DNA of 64,000 nt, from NCBI RefSeq assembly GCF_007860095.1, contig NZ_SJPT01000004.1:486629-550628 (forward strand), read 5' to 3'. This document shows positions 26,519 to 35,864 of this stretch, piece by piece. The first letter of the stretch is position 1; each line of letters begins with the position of its first letter. Below the pieces are notes generated by a model. The model was not told the DNA's origin. It saw nothing but the letters and a program-made list of their open reading frames with translations, and did not search any database. The position numbers and the translations under genes are program-made. Source of the stretch: Novipirellula galeiformis (GTDB taxonomy: Bacteria; Planctomycetota; Planctomycetia; Pirellulales; Pirellulaceae).

Positions 26519-28717
26519 CTAGGGGACGCGGTCATCCGAGTTGGGGATCCGCATCTTCGCTTCGCTGTAAAACACTTCCACCTCCACCAGATCGAACCAG
26601 GGGAGATGCTGAACCTCGGACTCTTGAAAGGTCTCGTTCATTTGCTCAACGGATTCTTGTGCTCGCTGTAGAAATTGAGACGCTTTGTCGTGGCGATTTG
26701 TTGCGTTGAAACAGAGTGCCAGCGGTGCATAGGTCAAGCCCACCGAAGGCCAGCGTGGATCTTGAGCGGATTCCTCTAGATAGGTGATCGCTTCTTCAAA
26801 GTCCCCCGCGCGGAGGCAGATCAAACCGAAGATGTAGTTGGAAACGGCGGGCGGAAGTGGGTGGACATCCTGGTCGCGTCCCAATCGGTTCGGCGGTGGA
26901 CGATGACCACGCTGGCCAAACCGTTGTTGTTGGAGCCATTGCCCGGCGAGCGTCTTCAGTTTGGTCAGCGACTCGGGCGAGAGCTGCGACGGGCCAGCGA
27001 CACAATTGCGCACAAACTCCCAATCGCGAATCGGTTGCCCACTGTTTATCCGCTGCTCTAATTGCTGGCTCAGCTGGCGAAACGCCTCGTCGTGATTGGT
27101 CATTCGCAGCAGCGCGCCGACGCCCCACCACTGCGGTGTATCGACGGGCGCCCCGAGTGAGATGGCTCGGGAAAAATCGTCCGCTGCCTCTTGCCATTGC
27201 TGAGTGCGTGTATGGAATTGCCCCCGCGCGACCCAGGGCAGGTAGTAGCTTGGTTGTTGAGCGACGGCGCTGTCGTAGTCCGCACTGGCCATCTCTAAGT
27301 TGCCCGCGATGGCGTGGGTTTGGGCGCTGGCGATCAATGAGTTGGCCAGCGTCACGTGGTTGGCAAATTGTTCGATCTCTCGGAGGGCTAGCTCCTTCTG
27401 GTCGCGTTCATTCATGGCCGCCTTCATCTGCCACAAACTCACGCCGGTGCCCCCGATCAAGGCCAAGGCGACGATCGAAACGGTCGCTAACGCAACGCGG
27501 TTTCGGCTCGCGAATTTCGAGAGTTGATAGACGAGTGTCGGCGGACGTGCTTCGATGGGTTGTTGAAGCAGGTGACGGTTGACGTCATCGGCCATGGCGG
27601 CCGCCGATTCGTAGCGTCGATTACGATTTTTCTCGATGGCCTTCATGACAATCCAATCCAGATCGCCCTGGATGGAGGTGGACAATCGAATGGGCGACGT
27701 TTGACGCGTCGCGGCGATGGTTGTCGGGTCGCCGCCGAGGGTTGACAAACGCGAGCTCGGTTTAGGCGGTTCCTCTTCGCGAATGATGCGACGCAGTTCG
27801 TCGTAGCCAGCCGAATCAAGCCGCTCGCGATCGAAGGGGGTCGCTCCGACAAGCAATTCGTAGAGCAGCACCCCGAGCGAATAAATGTCGCTGCGTGTGT
27901 CGACATCCAATCCGCTCATCTCCGCCTGTTCGGGACTCATGTAGAGCGGCGTGCCGATCATGGAGAAGAACCGCGTGTAGATCGTCTTGTCGGTCAAGCT
28001 TTGGCCGATCGCTTTGGCGACCCCAAAGTCAATCACCTTGGCGACGGGGCGATCATCGTGCAATGTGACCATCACATTAGAAGGCTTAATGTCGCGGTGA
28101 ATGACCCCTTTTTGGTGAGCGTGATGCACGGCCGAGCAAACATCGACAAACACTTTCAAACGGTCTCGCAGGTCGAGTCCGTGACGATCACAAAACTCGG
28201 TGATCGGGACGCCGCGCACTAACTCCATCACAAAGTAGGGGCGGGCATCGTCGGTGACGCCCGCATCGAAGACGCGAGCAATATTCGGGTGGTCCATCAT
28301 CGCAACGGCTTGTCGTTCCGCCTCGAAGCGAGCGATCACTTCCTTGGATCCCATGCCCGGTTTGACGATCTTCAACGCCACCTTGCGGCGCATGGGATGC
28401 GTTTGCATCGCGACAAACACCAAGCCGAAACCGCCCTCCCCGATCTGCTCCATCAACTGGTAGGGGCCAATGGTCATCCCCACATGTTGAACGTTCGCCG
28501 TCGACAGCGTGGAAATCGACGTCGTGAGATCAGCGTTGGACGCGATGGGATAGTCGAGCATGTTTCTGGGCTCGTCGTGCGCCGCCAACAACGCTTCGAC
28601 GGACGCTCGCAGTTGCGGATCATCGCGGCAAGCCGAGTTCAAATAGGCTTCTCGATCGACCAGGCTTTCTTCTTCAATCGCCTGCAGGAAGATGGCCCGC
28701 TCCGATCCTTTGTTCAT
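26519..28717 (-). CDS. Membrane Ser/Thr protein kinase with TPR sensor domain
   Basis: A 732-residue Hanks-type kinase. The kinase domain starts [13 protein letters not shown] (glycine loop), with VALKIV (catalytic lysine), HRDIKPSN (catalytic loop), IDFGVAK (DFG) and [12 protein letters not shown]. One transmembrane helix ([16 protein letters not shown]) follows near residue 400, then TPR-like helices presumably outside the membrane. The start at 28717 overlaps the sigma-factor stop as ATGA, so the two are co-translated. The pairing suggests the kinase transmits an envelope signal to its sigma factor by phosphorylation; this is inferred from genomic context, as for other planctomycete ECF sigma-kinase pairs. 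Confidence 0.88.
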   Translation of the reverse strand: MNKGSERAIFLQAIEEESLVDREAYLNSACRDDPQLRASVEALLAAHDEPRNMLDYPIASNADLTTSISTLSTANVQHVGMTIGPYQLMEQIGEGGFGLVFVAMQTHPMRRKVALKIVKPGMGSKEVIARFEAERQAVAMMDHPNIARVFDAGVTDDARPYFVMELVRGVPITEFCDRHGLDLRDRLKVFVDVCSAVHHAHQKGVIHRDIKPSNVMVTLHDDRPVAKVIDFGVAKAIGQSLTDKTIYTRFFSMIGTPLYMSPEQAEMSGLDVDTRSDIYSLGVLLYELLVGATPFDRERLDSAGYDELRRIIREEEPPKPSSRLSTLGGDPTTIAATRQTSPIRLSTSIQGDLDWIVMKAIEKNRNRRYESAAAMADDVNRHLLQQPIEARPPTLVYQLSKFASRNRVALATVSIVALALIGGTGVSLWQMKAAMNERDQKELALREIEQFANHVTLANSLIASAQTHAIAGNLEMASADYDSAVAQQPSYYLPWVARGQFHTRTQQWQEAADDFSRAISLGAPVDTPQWWGVGALLRMTNHDEAFRQLSQQLEQRINSGQPIRDWEFVRNCVAGPSQLSPESLTKLKTLAGQWLQQQRFGQRGHRPPPNRLGRDQDVHPLPPAVSNYIFGLICLRAGDFEEAITYLEESAQDPRWPSVGLTYAPLALCFNATNRHDKASQFLQRAQESVEQMNETFQESEVQHLPWFDLVEVEVFYSEAKMRIPNSDDRVP

Positions 28718-29286
28718 CGCTCGTTTGCCTGACCCATTTCCCGTTGCAGCCATGCTCTCGCGTAGGCCCAATTTCGTTTCGTCGTGCGAGGAGAAACGCC
28801 GAGCACTTCCGCCGTTTCGTCGATAGTCAATCCGGTGAAGTATCGGAGTTCGACCAATTTGGCGAGATCCGAATCTTCGGCAGCAAGTTTCGTAAGCGCT
28901 TCGTCGAGCGAAAGCAACTCGTCGAAGTTATCCGGGCACACGGCCGCGCAGTCCTCTCGCAAGTCGTGACGCACAAAGTCGCCACCGCGTTTGTCACGAC
29001 CGCGTCGGCGAGCATTGTCAATCAAGATTCGTCGCATCGCTTCTGCGGCGGCGGCAAAAAAGTGTCCCCGCCCTTCCCATTGCTTTAAGTCCTCACCGCC
29101 AACGAGCCGCAAAAATGCTTCATGGACCAGTGCGGTGGGCTGGAGCGTCAATCCCGCCCGCTCTTGATTCATCTTGCTTGAGGCGAGTCGGCGCAGTTCT
29201 TCATAGACCAGCGGCAGCAGTTCACTGGCGGCTTGCCGGTCTCCGTTCTCGATTGCGGAAAGTATCTTGGTGACATCGCGATTCAT
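28714..29286 (-). CDS. ECF-type RNA polymerase sigma factor (TIGR02999-like)
   Basis: A 190-residue sigma factor. Region 2 includes [17 protein letters not shown] and [14 protein letters not shown], with [21 protein letters not shown] as region 2.3-2.4. Region 4 is [37 protein letters not shown], containing the -35-binding helix-turn-helix. The order and the [11 protein letters not shown] segment fit the ECF subgroup called TIGR02999, common in planctomycetes and linked to Ser/Thr kinases. No anti-sigma gene is seen; control is probably through the overlapping kinase. Confidence 0.88.
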   Translation of the reverse strand: MNRDVTKILSAIENGDRQAASELLPLVYEELRRLASSKMNQERAGLTLQPTALVHEAFLRLVGGEDLKQWEGRGHFFAAAAEAMRRILIDNARRRGRDKRGGDFVRHDLREDCAAVCPDNFDELLSLDEALTKLAAEDSDLAKLVELRYFTGLTIDETAEVLGVSPRTTKRNWAYARAWLQREMGQANER

Positions 29287-29298
29287 GCCCGCATTGTA

Positions 29299-32200
29299 TC
29301 ACGACCATGCCAGAGTTGAATCCGTAGCCCAAGTCAATCCAAGTTCACGTGCAATGGCATCGATCGCCTCAACGTCGTTGTTATCGTCGTTGTCGTCGTT
29401 GTCGTCGTTGTCGTCGTTGTCGTCGTTGTCGTCGTTGTCGTCGGACTCACTCAAATCATCAAGCATCACTGCGTCGACGCGTTGTGCGTCGTAAATCGAT
29501 TCGGGCTCGAACTTGGGCGGCGGTGGCGAGTGAAGCGGACTCGCCGGCGGTGATTCGTCACTCGTGTTGACTTCGCCATCGGCCACCGATGCCATGGGAA
29601 CAAGCAACGGCGTGGCCACCATCTCGCCAGCGGCCGAAAACGCTTGCCCAATCGGGCCGCGACGATTGAGTTCGTTGATGACCAACAGTGCATCAAAAGC
29701 GGTGACGCGATTGTCTCGGTTGACATCCAACAAATAAGGGGTGGAAATGCTTTCATCCAGGGCACCGCTTTCATCCTGGGAAACATTTTCATCCTGGAAC
29801 GCACTTTGCCGATTGAGTTGATTGATGACCACCAACGCGTCGAGAGCGCTCGTATGGCTGTCGCCATTGGTATCCGTTCGCTGCAAGATGTTCGTCGTCG
29901 CCGTCATCGCAAACGCGTCGGAACCGGCACTGGATTGCACCGTGTATGTTCGGTCCTCGGTCTGCGGTTGGAACACGATCGCGTACGTCCCAGCGGCGGT
30001 GAGCGTTGCCGTTGCCACCCCACCGCTAAACTGGCTGATCTGAACCCCATCCCCATCGTAGATCCAAATCGTGGCGGTCACCGACGTGGTGTCGACGGGG
30101 GTTACGGTGATGATGGCGTCGGAAACCGCCTGGAAAATAGTGGCGGTCGGGATGCTGTCCCCCGGGATCACGTGTGGACCGACCACGTAGTCCGGTGTGT
30201 AGATTTGTGATGGCAAGAGAGCAGCTTCGCTGTCCTCGTTGGTGACGGTAATGGTCGCGGTATCGATGCTGGTTGCCCCGTCATCGTCGGTGACTTGCAA
30301 TCCAACGGTGAACGTTCCTGAGGCGGTGGTGCTATACGTTGCGGTGACGCCGGTCGCATCGTCGTACTGGCCATCGTGGTCCAAGTCCCATGCGTACGAC
30401 ACGATTGTGCCATCGGTGTCCGACGAACCCGAACCGCTTAGCGTGAGGGTGCCGTTGGTTAAACCCGAGTACGGTCCGCCCGCGTCCGCCGTTGGTGCCT
30501 CGTTGGTGGATACAACATCGACATCGATACTGGCAAACGGGATGCTGGTGTTGACCAACGCGGCGTAGCCGGAATCAACACTTTGCGGATCGAAGACGAC
30601 AAAGAAACTCCGGTCGCCGTCGACAACACCGTCCGCCACGCCCGTCACGGTAACCGATTGAATGACATTCCAGTTCTCGGGTGTGAAGGTTAGCGAGCTC
30701 GGACGGACCGTTCCTTCGTTGACGTTGCTACTAAGCACGGCCAGCACCACATCGGACGTCGGTTGCGTGTCGAGCGTGACATTCAATGTGACGGAGGTTC
30801 CGTCTTCGCTAATGATCGCGGACCCGCCGCTGGAAACGGTGACCGTGATGCCGGCGTCGATCGTGTTGTTCGCAACGCCCAAGCCCACAAACGTCTCGCC
30901 GCGGCCCGAATTGGCACCTGGGACCCCAATGGCAACGTCACCGCCGCCATCGCCATTGATGTCGACTCCGCCCAGCGAAGTTCCGAAGCCATCGCCATCC
31001 GTTGTGCCCAGCAGTGACACGCCATCGTCACCCATCACATCATGCAAGTGCGTGTCGGCGGGCATGACGCCGGTGCTTCCGTAGACAATGTCAACGCTTC
31101 CCGAAACGTTCGAGTCGCTGTTGTAAGCATCGGGGTCACCGACGACGGAGTCCGCGATACCGTCACCGTTCACATCGATCAATCCGACCGAGATTTCAGC
31201 CGTACCGATTTCGACTTCCACGAGTGCGGGAGCGTCACCGCCACCACCCACAGGCGGCCCACCAACGGGAGGCGGTCCACCGCCGGGAGGTCCATCGCCA
31301 CCGGGAGGCCCATCGCCGGCCGCCGTCAAATTGGCTTCCTCGACGACGCCGTAATACTCCAATCCGATGACGTAGGGGAACACGCCCGATCCGATCGAGA
31401 TCGTTTCGGTGTCGTCGATCGTGACGACGTAGTGGTAAATGCCTTCGGGATATTCAGGCGTGACGCTGAACCGACCATTGTATTCATCCAGATCACCGAG
31501 ACCCTCGACGTATTCGTAGTCTTCGACGTAGGCCCCCAGTGGCGCTTCGGCGATGGTGGGTCCGTCCGCGACGTCCGTTCCGTCGGCAAGATGCGTTCGC
31601 TCGGTGATGTCACGCGTCTGCCAACTCGAATCCAGTTTGACGATGTCACCGGTTCCATCGTCGTTCGCAAATCCCCAGGGTCCGTAAATCGGGTACCCGT
31701 CGTAGGACCAACCCAAGATCGGTGAGTGGTCGCTGCCATCGTCACCCAAGTCGGTCATCAAACCGATGTTGACCGTGTGGGTGTGGTATTCGCCGGTCGG
31801 AGGCGGATGGCCACCGTTAGCATCGAGTCCATCGCCTTCGAAGTAGACCGCGTTTTGGTTCCAGACGCCTACATTTTCATACGACATGGCGTCGGACCAG
31901 TTGTAGACCGCAACGCCATCAATCCAAACGCCCGTTGATCCGAGGCGGGTGGCAACCTTGTCACCGGTTTCTTCCGTTGGCGAACGAGGAATCACATGCG
32001 TTCGATCTTGATCTGTGACCGTGCCTGGGTTTCCGGGGAACGGCCCGATGACTTGATAAGAAATCCCGGACGAAGTGACGTAGACCGAGGTCGCATCGGG
32101 TACGACAGAAACGAAATTGACCAACGCATCCTCAACCAAATGGGTGTTTTGGTTAGGCACGTCATACGCGGTTCGTCCCGTCGTGTTGACGATAAACGAA

Positions 32201-33948
32201 CTCAGCAGCGGATCCGACTCGTAGTCTCCAGCGAGTCGAAAACCGTTACTGCCATCGAGCGAGTCAAGCGAAACGTTTGCGGCGAAGCCATCTGATTTCC
32301 CGAAAACGACATAGGCCGCACCGACGGAAACGCCATCCACTTCGGCTCGTGGCGAACCGATGATGACATCGTCAAAACCATCGCCATTGGCGTCGCCGCC
32401 TCCGGCAACGGCAAAGCCCGCTCGGTCATCACCATCCACGCCGTCCAAGCGAAATCCGTTGCTGCCGCTCAGCGTTGTAACGTCCAGTGTTGCGGCCGAG
32501 TTGGCCGAACCCAACACGACGTAGGCCGCCCCCGCATCCGCTTCGCCGTTCACCGTCGCCCCTGGTGCACCGAGGATCAAATCGTCGAAACGATCTCCAT
32601 TCATGTCTCCGGCTGAGGCGACTGTGAAGCCGAGTTCATCACCCGCGGCGGCCCCGGCCAAACGAAAGCCGTTGCTCCCCGTCAGCCCCAAAAGTTCGCT
32701 TGACGCGGTAAACGAAGCGGCTCCAAAGACCACGTAGACCGAGCCAGCATCCGTGTGGCCGTCGGCATCCGCACCGGCAGCACCGACCGCGAAATCGTCA
32801 AATCCGTCGCTGTTAAAATCGCCGATTCCCGCCACCGATCCGCCCGCGGCATCCCCTGCGGCAGCACCGTTAAGTCGGAAACCGTTGGTCCCATCGAGTG
32901 CCGACAACGTGATCGAAGCGGCAAGATTGCTGCCACCAAAGACAACATAGGCGGCACCGGTATCTTCAACCCCATTTTGATCCGCACCATTTTGATCAGC
33001 ATTGGGAGCACCAATGATGACGTCATCAAAACCATCCTGGTTGATGTCGCCCGCCGAACTGACCGAGGACCCCGCCAACTCACCGGAGCTACCCCCAATC
33101 GCCAATCCCGCTGATGCGTTGAGTGCAGACAGGTCAATGGTTCCGGTCAACCCTGTCGCCGAACCATAAACAATGTAGGCGGCGCCAGCGGAACCATCGG
33201 CGGCGGGAGCACCAATCAATAGGTCTTCGACCCCGTCGCCGTTGAAATCGCCTGCCGAGCTGACCGATCTGCCGGACTGATCGCCGGCGTCCCCGCCGGT
33301 GATGACAAAATCGCTCGTGCCTTGGATCAATTCGGCTTGGGTCCATTCGGCTTGGGTCCATTCGGCTTCGATTAGTTCGGCTTGGCTTTCGCCCAAACTC
33401 TCTGCGACCACGATCGTTGTCGATGCTTCGATCGGCGATCCCTCGAGTAAGTAGGCCGAGTGATCGTGAGCGTTCAGTCCGACGGTAATTGTGTGCAGCC
33501 CGGATTCAACGTCTTGCAGTTTGTAGGCAAGATCATAAAAGCGAGTGACCTTCACGCCATCCAGATAGAGGTGCAGGTGGCCTTCGCCGTCGATAGGATC
33601 CGTCGCATCGGTTTGGACGATCTTGAAGTCCGCGATCGTCACCGAAACATCGACGCCGCCCAGGTAGTCGTTGGTTGCGGTAATCGAAATCGTGGGAGCC
33701 GTCACCCCCTCGGGCACTTCAATCCCAGCGGCATGGGTGTGCTCGGTTGTGGTTCCATCGGATTCGGTATGTGAATGCGTTGTCTCGGCCATTTCGGCGG
33801 CCATCGAGGCATCGTCCATGTCGGTCATGGCATCATGACCGTCCATGGCGTCCCCGTGCAACATCATCCGCGGCTCAATGACTTCCAACCGTAGCCGACG
33901 ACGGTTGGACTGTTTTGGACGACGCTTTTTTTCAAACCAACTTCGCAT
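29299..33948 (-). CDS. Giant surface protein: FG-GAP repeats, YHYH, PKD and dockerin domains
   Basis: A 1549-residue secreted protein. The basic N-terminus ends in a LEPR-XLL-like motif (IEPRMML, residues 24-30). Integrin-like FG-GAP repeats follow (SSAGDFNGDGVEDLLIGAP and at least eight variants), then a YHYH domain (HTHTVNIG, WSYDGYPIYGP, DEYNGRFSVTPEYPEG), more FG-GAP repeats, a PKD domain (ADAGGPYSG, YAWDLDHDG) and two dockerin halves (DTNGDSHTSALDALVVINQLN; DVNRDNRVTAFDALLVINELN). The C-terminus carries an Asn-Asp-Asp run. It probably mediates cell-surface adhesion or assembly through calcium-binding modules. The start has AGG about eight bases upstream. Confidence 0.85.
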   Translation of the reverse strand: MRSWFEKKRRPKQSNRRRLRLEVIEPRMMLHGDAMDGHDAMTDMDDASMAAEMAETTHSHTESDGTTTEHTHAAGIEVPEGVTAPTISITATNDYLGGVDVSVTIADFKIVQTDATDPIDGEGHLHLYLDGVKVTRFYDLAYKLQDVESGLHTITVGLNAHDHSAYLLEGSPIEASTTIVVAESLGESQAELIEAEWTQAEWTQAELIQGTSDFVITGGDAGDQSGRSVSSAGDFNGDGVEDLLIGAPAADGSAGAAYIVYGSATGLTGTIDLSALNASAGLAIGGSSGELAGSSVSSAGDINQDGFDDVIIGAPNADQNGADQNGVEDTGAAYVVFGGSNLAASITLSALDGTNGFRLNGAAAGDAAGGSVAGIGDFNSDGFDDFAVGAAGADADGHTDAGSVYVVFGAASFTASSELLGLTGSNGFRLAGAAAGDELGFTVASAGDMNGDRFDDLILGAPGATVNGEADAGAAYVVLGSANSAATLDVTTLSGSNGFRLDGVDGDDRAGFAVAGGGDANGDGFDDVIIGSPRAEVDGVSVGAAYVVFGKSDGFAANVSLDSLDGSNGFRLAGDYESDPLLSSFIVNTTGRTAYDVPNQNTHLVEDALVNFVSVVPDATSVYVTSSGISYQVIGPFPGNPGTVTDQDRTHVIPRSPTEETGDKVATRLGSTGVWIDGVAVYNWSDAMSYENVGVWNQNAVYFEGDGLDANGGHPPPTGEYHTHTVNIGLMTDLGDDGSDHSPILGWSYDGYPIYGPWGFANDDGTGDIVKLDSSWQTRDITERTHLADGTDVADGPTIAEAPLGAYVEDYEYVEGLGDLDEYNGRFSVTPEYPEGIYHYVVTIDDTETISIGSGVFPYVIGLEYYGVVEEANLTAAGDGPPGGDGPPGGGPPPVGGPPVGGGGDAPALVEVEIGTAEISVGLIDVNGDGIADSVVGDPDAYNSDSNVSGSVDIVYGSTGVMPADTHLHDVMGDDGVSLLGTTDGDGFGTSLGGVDINGDGGGDVAIGVPGANSGRGETFVGLGVANNTIDAGITVTVSSGGSAIISEDGTSVTLNVTLDTQPTSDVVLAVLSSNVNEGTVRPSSLTFTPENWNVIQSVTVTGVADGVVDGDRSFFVVFDPQSVDSGYAALVNTSIPFASIDVDVVSTNEAPTADAGGPYSGLTNGTLTLSGSGSSDTDGTIVSYAWDLDHDGQYDDATGVTATYSTTASGTFTVGLQVTDDDGATSIDTATITVTNEDSEAALLPSQIYTPDYVVGPHVIPGDSIPTATIFQAVSDAIITVTPVDTTSVTATIWIYDGDGVQISQFSGGVATATLTAAGTYAIVFQPQTEDRTYTVQSSAGSDAFAMTATTNILQRTDTNGDSHTSALDALVVINQLNRQSAFQDENVSQDESGALDESISTPYLLDVNRDNRVTAFDALLVINELNRRGPIGQAFSAAGEMVATPLLVPMASVADGEVNTSDESPPASPLHSPPPPKFEPESIYDAQRVDAVMLDDLSESDDNDDNDDNDDNDDNDDNDDNNDVEAIDAIARELGLTWATDSTLAWS
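29372..29443. repeat. 9-bp coding tandem repeat (Asn-Asp-Asp)n
   Basis: GTCGTCGTT repeats head to tail from about 29392, with degenerate copies before it, encoding NDD repeats on the minus strand near the C-terminus of the giant surface protein. Unit length is a multiple of three, so copy-number change keeps the frame; such acidic runs may bind calcium. Confidence 0.85.
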
Positions 33949-34045
33949 GAATTCAACCTAGATCATTGATGAGCAGACAAGGGGCTGCAGATCAATGCGT
34001 CATCAAGGCTTCAAGCGGGCCAAGAATTCTTCGTCGCCTAGGCGG

Positions 34046-34096
34046 GCGCGAACCTCGAGCCAGGCGCGAACCTCGAGCCAGGCGCGAACCTCGAGG
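34046..34096. repeat. 18-bp tandem repeat, nearly three copies
   Basis: GGCGCGAACCTCGAGCCA occurs at 34046-34063 and 34064-34081, with a partial third copy to 34096, in the gap between two minus-strand genes. Each unit contains CTCGAG. No function is apparent. Confidence 0.8.
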
Positions 34097-34108
34097 CTGC
34101 GTGCACCT

Positions 34109-34747
34109 CTAGGCCACTCGATTGAAGAACGATCCGCTTGCCCCCAGTTCGTCCTGCATCGCTTGCTCGAACAATGCGACGTCCACGTCGTTCGCTTCTA
34201 GGACTTCGGTCAACGCCGTGCGGATCGCGTCGCTCGAGACTTCCGATGTGTCATTCGCATTGAGTTCCGAAATCGTTTCGATCAATTGGGTTAACAACTC
34301 ATCCAGGTCGGCTTCATCGACGTTAGCACTGAGCAATGCGGATTCAATCGATCCGATTTCATCGTCGCTTGCGGAGCCGGAACGAGGCGGTGGGCCGCTG
34401 GGGCGACCGCCACCCTGGGGCCCCCCGGCACCCCGGGGACCACCGGCAGCGCGACTCGCCTGGATCGCATCGCCCACTTTGGCGGGGTCGATCCCGTTGG
34501 CTTCCAAGACGCCTTGGATCGCCGATTGAACGGCCGAATGATGATCGTTGTTCGCCGAGGCGCCTGACTTCACCGAATCGACGGCTTGTTTGACCTGAGA
34601 CAACACATCGGCCGCAGTGGAATCGTCGACGCCCACCGTCTGTAGCGCCGAAGCGAGCACGTCTTGCTGATTCGGACGTTGGTGGCTGCGGGAGGCTTGT
34701 CCCACCGAGAACGAGGACGAGAACGAGGACGCGGATTGAATGTTCAT
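34109..34747 (-). CDS. Hypothetical protein with two related halves and Gly/Pro linker
   Basis: A 212-residue protein with no recognised family. The N-terminus is serine-rich and lacks a classical signal. Two helical parts look related: IQGVLEANGIDPAKVGDAIQ (~91-110) and LTEVLEANDVDVALFEQAMQ (~181-200). They are separated by a glycine/proline/arginine-rich linker (~114-140). The pattern resembles paired EF-hand-like or calmodulin-shaped helices without canonical Ca ligands. It lies between genes for a giant surface protein and an EF-hand protein, so an envelope role is plausible but unproven. Confidence 0.6.
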   Translation of the reverse strand: MNIQSASSFSSSFSVGQASRSHQRPNQQDVLASALQTVGVDDSTAADVLSQVKQAVDSVKSGASANNDHHSAVQSAIQGVLEANGIDPAKVGDAIQASRAAGGPRGAGGPQGGGRPSGPPPRSGSASDDEIGSIESALLSANVDEADLDELLTQLIETISELNANDTSEVSSDAIRTALTEVLEANDVDVALFEQAMQDELGASGSFFNRVA

Positions 34748-35005
34748 GAATCTCTCGAGAATAAGTGGCAGGGCGCGTTTGCGACGACAAAGTGAGCACG
34801 CAATCGTTGACGCCTACGTGCATCTTCGTGCGAACGATGGCCACGACTTGCGGTAAAAAGGCCATATTCACGGACGTTTCCATGGCTCAAAGGGTCGCAC
34901 GCCAACCCGCTGATTTTGTTTGTTTTTCGTGTCACCCTGCTGAATCATTTGACGCATTGATGTTCGAACGAGTCTTTTCAATCTTTTCAAATAGTGGGTA
35001 CCACC

Positions 35006-35617
35006 ATGATGCGTCCAATCGCACTTTCACTGTTCGCGATCACCATCGCACTTCCTAGCATCGTGATGGCGCAGCCGCCCGGCGGTGGGCGTGGCCCGGG
35101 CGGTGGTTCGCCGTTGGAAAGGATGAGTCAAATCTTCGATATGGCGGATGCCAATGGCGATGGTCAACTCAGCAAGGCCGAATTGACGGCCGCAATGAAC
35201 ACCCCACTCGGCGGAAACCAACGTGGCGGTGGGCCGCAAGGCCGTGGAGGTCCTCCTCCAGGACTCGACAATGGGCAAGGCCCGATGCAACGTGGCCCCG
35301 GCGAACACGGTCGCCCGGGTGGCCCCGGCGGACAGGACGGACAGGGCGGACACGGTGGCCCCGGCGGACCTCCCCCGCGGCCTGGGCAAGTGCTACCGGA
35401 TTTCGTGGCTCAGTCGCTGAACCTGACCGAGCGTCAACAGCGACAACTCGCCGCCCTTCAAGCCGACGTGGACAAACGGCTGGCGGGTCTGTTGACCGAT
35501 GAGCAACAGCAACAACTGCAAAATCCTCCGCCACGCCCAGGGCATGGTGAAGGCGGTCCCGGTCACGAACGCCCCGGTCAAAATCGCGACAACGGTCGCC
35601 CGCAACGACCTCAGTAA
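35006..35617 (+). CDS. Exported EF-hand protein with Gly-rich linker
   Basis: A ~203-residue secreted protein. MMRPIALSLFAITIALPSIVMA is written here as a signal peptide with AxA-like end (MRPIALSLFAITIALPSI then VMAQ). One EF-hand follows (DMADANGDGQLSKAEL), then a long Gly/Pro/Arg-rich linker. The C-terminal helical module LPDFVAQSLNLTERQQRQL...LLTDEQQQQL is shared with the YHYH protein downstream and resembles periplasmic Spy/CpxP-like helices with an L-T-x-x-Q pattern. ATG 35006 or 35009 are both possible. Function unknown; calcium binding is expected. Confidence 0.65.
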   Translation: MMRPIALSLFAITIALPSIVMAQPPGGGRGPGGGSPLERMSQIFDMADANGDGQLSKAELTAAMNTPLGGNQRGGGPQGRGGPPPGLDNGQGPMQRGPGEHGRPGGPGGQDGQGGHGGPGGPPPRPGQVLPDFVAQSLNLTERQQRQLAALQADVDKRLAGLLTDEQQQQLQNPPPRPGHGEGGPGHERPGQNRDNGRPQRPQ

Positions 35618-35696
35618 CGGTTGTCGGCTCCCCGGCGTGCCGTTAAACGAGACGAGACCTGCTTCGACCTGCTGTTCGATTTCTCAGACGAGAAGT

Positions 35697-35855
35697 CTAG
35701 GCAGGGAGGCAGGAATGATTGGGTGAAACCCCATTAGCCGCTTGGGCGTTAGCCCCGGTTGAACCGCCTGAACCGCCTGAACTGCCTGAACCGCTTGAAC
35801 CGGGGCTAACGCCAACACGGCTAATTTACCGAAAGACTTCTACCTACCTGCTTAG
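35697..35855. repeat. Best-preserved hairpin repeat element with inverted ends
   Basis: Left end CTAGGCAGGGAGGCAGGA (35697-35714) and right end TTCTACCTACCTGCTTAG (35838-35855) are inverted repeats. Inside, TTAGCCG (35734-35740) pairs with CGGCTAA (35818-35824), and GGCGTTAGCCCCGGTT (35745-35760) pairs perfectly with AACCGGGGCTAACGCC (35798-35813). The loop is four 9-bp units of the GAACCGCCT type. The element ends nine bases before the start codon of the next gene and may supply its leader. Confidence 0.85.
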
Positions 35856-35864
35856 GCTACGTTT

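Noticed and set aside
32682..33137. Alternative ORFs within the giant surface protein
   Set aside because: The FG-GAP repeats are intact in the main frame; other frames are shadows.
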